Below are positions 61,831 through 64,000 of a stretch of DNA of 64,000 nucleotides, piece after piece (position 1 is the first letter of the stretch; each line of letters starts with the position of its first letter). The position numbers and the translations under genes were made by a program. Below the pieces are notes generated by a model. It was not told the DNA's origin and searched no databases. It saw only the letters and a program-made list of their open reading frames with translations. Source of the DNA: Anodontia alba (taxonomy: Eukaryota > Mollusca > Bivalvia > Lucinida > Lucinidae); assembly GCA_964016985.1 (NCBI GenBank), contig OZ024824.1, positions 43,244,660-43,308,659 on the forward strand. Reading direction: 5' to 3'.

Positions 61831-62899
61831 AACTATACAAGTTTCAAGGTTATTATTGCAAATCCAAGTTTTTGAAAAGTCCATGTAATGAACCTCGCAA
61901 TTTTCAATTTATACAATGAAAAGTAGGGACTGTATAGTATACTTTTAATTCCGTCCATACTTTTACTCCTTTGTAACAGCTGTAACTGTTAAGAGACTAA
62001 TAAGAACGCATCAGTAAAACGGCCCTGCCGAGCATCCACATTCTTTGATTAAAATAAAATAATACGTAATAATAAAAAAAAACATCAGCAGTCTCCGAAT
62101 GAAACATGTTAGTGGTCATAAAGAGTCATGAAAATTAATTCATTACCCAACCTTATTTTACTAATGACTACATTTAGCCATGCCATGTACCAAGTCTATC
62201 TATATATTTAAGCAGACCAGACGCCGTCTGTCCGGACATGTATATTGCCTATCAAATTACCTAAGGAAACAGCTAGCGAAAGATTTGCAGTCATATAATT
62301 AGCCTATACATACAATTTTAATATGGGCACCGATTTCAAAGGACATAGAAACATAACATACACTCCGCGAATCTATAACAATGACAACTTCTATGATTTC
62401 ACGTTTGCTTTAGTAATAAAGCGGGGTAGACAAGAATTGTTCCTTATGAACAAATTCGTTCCACATAACCCTGTAGGTAGGTAGCTGTCATCTGTCTGAC
62501 GTAACCTCTCCAGCCTCTTAAAAAATCCCCATATTAATGCGTTCTCCTTTTACCGGTTGTGATTGACAGTCACTGATCGGAAGGCTGTGCGTTATTGAAA
62601 CCTGATCCGATCTGACTTATATCTTCAAGGCCAACGCTCACATTCTTACCATATGATCAGATCACCTTAACTTTGACATTTGGGCTGTATTTTACTTAGC
62701 AAAACGTAATTTGAAAACGAAAAAACGAAGTGAGTTACTTTGGATGTATCTAATATTGATAAAACATAAATCTGTCAGCTGAACAAGCTTTGTAAGTTGT
62801 TACGTATGAAAATATACCCTTGTAATAATCAGGCAAAAAATGATAAAAATGATATTCTAACGCAGCGTGCCTATATTGACAATAGAAAGGAACTAGCGA

Positions 62900-63342
62900 A
62901 TCGCTTAGCGGAATAGCGTGACGCAAAATACCACCGTTTTATGCGCAGCCACGCAGTCTGATCGGTGCCTTTCTTGTTATATACTCGGGTTTGAATGTTC
63001 TTGTAAAGTAGCGTTTTGTATTTTGCCGCGTAACGTCGATATTTACGTTTTCACAAATGGACGTGAAATTTAATATTTTTCATTATAAAGTCTAGTTCTG
63101 AAGAATACGTCATGGGTCGAAACGTTAATAAATCTGTGTTTTGTCTTATTTCTTTGACCGTTTTATGATGTCACTCGAAGATTCTATGATGTTAGACGAC
63201 ACATATTTTCTCGCACCAAGACAATTATGTGTATGATACAGTTAATAATGTTGGTGTGATTTTTTTCTGACAATTGGAAGAATTTGAACAACAAAAATAT
63301 TGTCGATTTTAGGGTGTTAGAATCGAAATAGATAAGCTCTAG
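62900..63342 (-). repeat. Inverted copy of the 53745-53992 repeat
   Basis: The reverse complement begins TATCTATTTCGATTCTAACA and ends GCGTCACGCTATTCCGC, in the same order as 53752-53991. The interior is about 190 bp longer here. Confidence 0.5.
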
Positions 63343-64000
63343 TTTATGATTGTTGAGTAACCACTGTTGTCAGACTGGTTTCATAAAGGCGCATGCGAAA
63401 ATGCATTATCACTTGCTCAAAAGACAACGATCATCAAAACATAGGACACTTAAAAGACAGGACAATCTTGGGACTGTCGTTTACGAACGTCAAAACTTTG
63501 CGAGCAAGAGTAAGCAGATTTCTTTGAAATAACAATGATTAATTGATCCGCATGGAAGAGAAATAATACCCCAGGACAGCAAAATACATAGTGAAGCAAC
63601 TATGTATTTATTAAGTCAATCATAGTGAAAGGTTGAGGACTCAACAAGAAGTCTGACGTCTGACAATACCTCAGAACAGTAACATACACACTAAAGCAAT
63701 CATGCATTAATTGGCTGAATAAGAGTTGAGCCCCACCGATTAAACTGCCACATTTATTATTTTACTGACCGATCCAGCGCATTGCTTCTGTTGCAGTTTA
63801 TTATGTCATTGTTTGTCTTTGCATGTATGTACTGGTAAAACCATTCTTTTTGGATAGCCACTTGGCCATATTTGAGGAAGGAACTGTCATTTTGAGTTTC
63901 TAGTTGCTTGCAATGTTTTAGTTACGGCGCCGTTCTTATGTTTTTGCTTCTTTCTCTTTTGTATCCTGGATGGAGGTGCAAGGTAATTGTATCAGTTTTT

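Larger units (their letters stand above)
59479..64000 (+). other. Region downstream of SDR gene 2 exon 7
   Basis: The expected last exon (about 110 bp encoding a VWKQ-like helix and charged tail) was not found. The region contains MITEs, microsatellites and a ~590-bp repeat. The stretches 61260-61790 and 61830-62890 and everything after 63350 show nothing nameable. Confidence 0.6.

Overview
This is a eukaryotic nuclear window from an invertebrate, most likely a bivalve mollusc. Genes are split into short exons with GT/AG introns. The non-coding DNA is AT-rich and crowded with transposon debris, including tandem-repeat-bearing Helitron-like elements that resemble those known from bivalves. The animal identity is firm; the bivalve assignment is inferred from repeat style. 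No bacterial, viral or CRISPR-type locus was seen.

Layout, all genes on the + strand. (1) 608-12702 is the 3' part of a NUP37 nucleoporin gene: four exons and a poly(A) signal, with the 5' exons outside the window. Its 7.6-kb middle intron holds two Helitron-like elements, a mariner and several MITEs. (2) 12718-20466 is intergenic and holds TTAA-flanked MITEs, foldback elements and a 155-bp-type tandem array interrupted by a SINE. (3) 20467-32573 is a complete eight-exon short-chain dehydrogenase/reductase (SDR) gene of about 331 codons. (4) 32574-36858 is intergenic and holds a second SINE type, a tandem array of palindromes and a coding-like remnant with an acidic tail. (5) 36859-59478 is a second SDR gene in tandem. 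Seven exons match the first gene in order, phase and nearly in length; the eighth was not found. Its introns are far larger, with a G-rich tandem array, two long GT tracts, a decayed mariner, a 25-bp minisatellite and many MITEs. (6) 59479-64000 is repeat-rich and has no recognisable exon.

The two SDR genes are tandem paralogues with TGxxxGxG, N(Y)LGHF, VSS and YxxxK motifs, so both probably encode active NAD(P)-dependent oxidoreductases of the WWOX/DHRSX/retinol-dehydrogenase-like group. NUP37 is functionally unrelated to them.

The most interesting material is the transposon stratigraphy. It includes a mariner with its TA duplication inside a foldback MITE, a Helitron-like element splitting another MITE, an alternating 151/162-bp repeat inside a Helitron-like element, three TTAA-flanked MITE families sharing one internal hairpin module, and eight copies of one 280-bp foldback element. 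I found no convincing novel multi-gene system.
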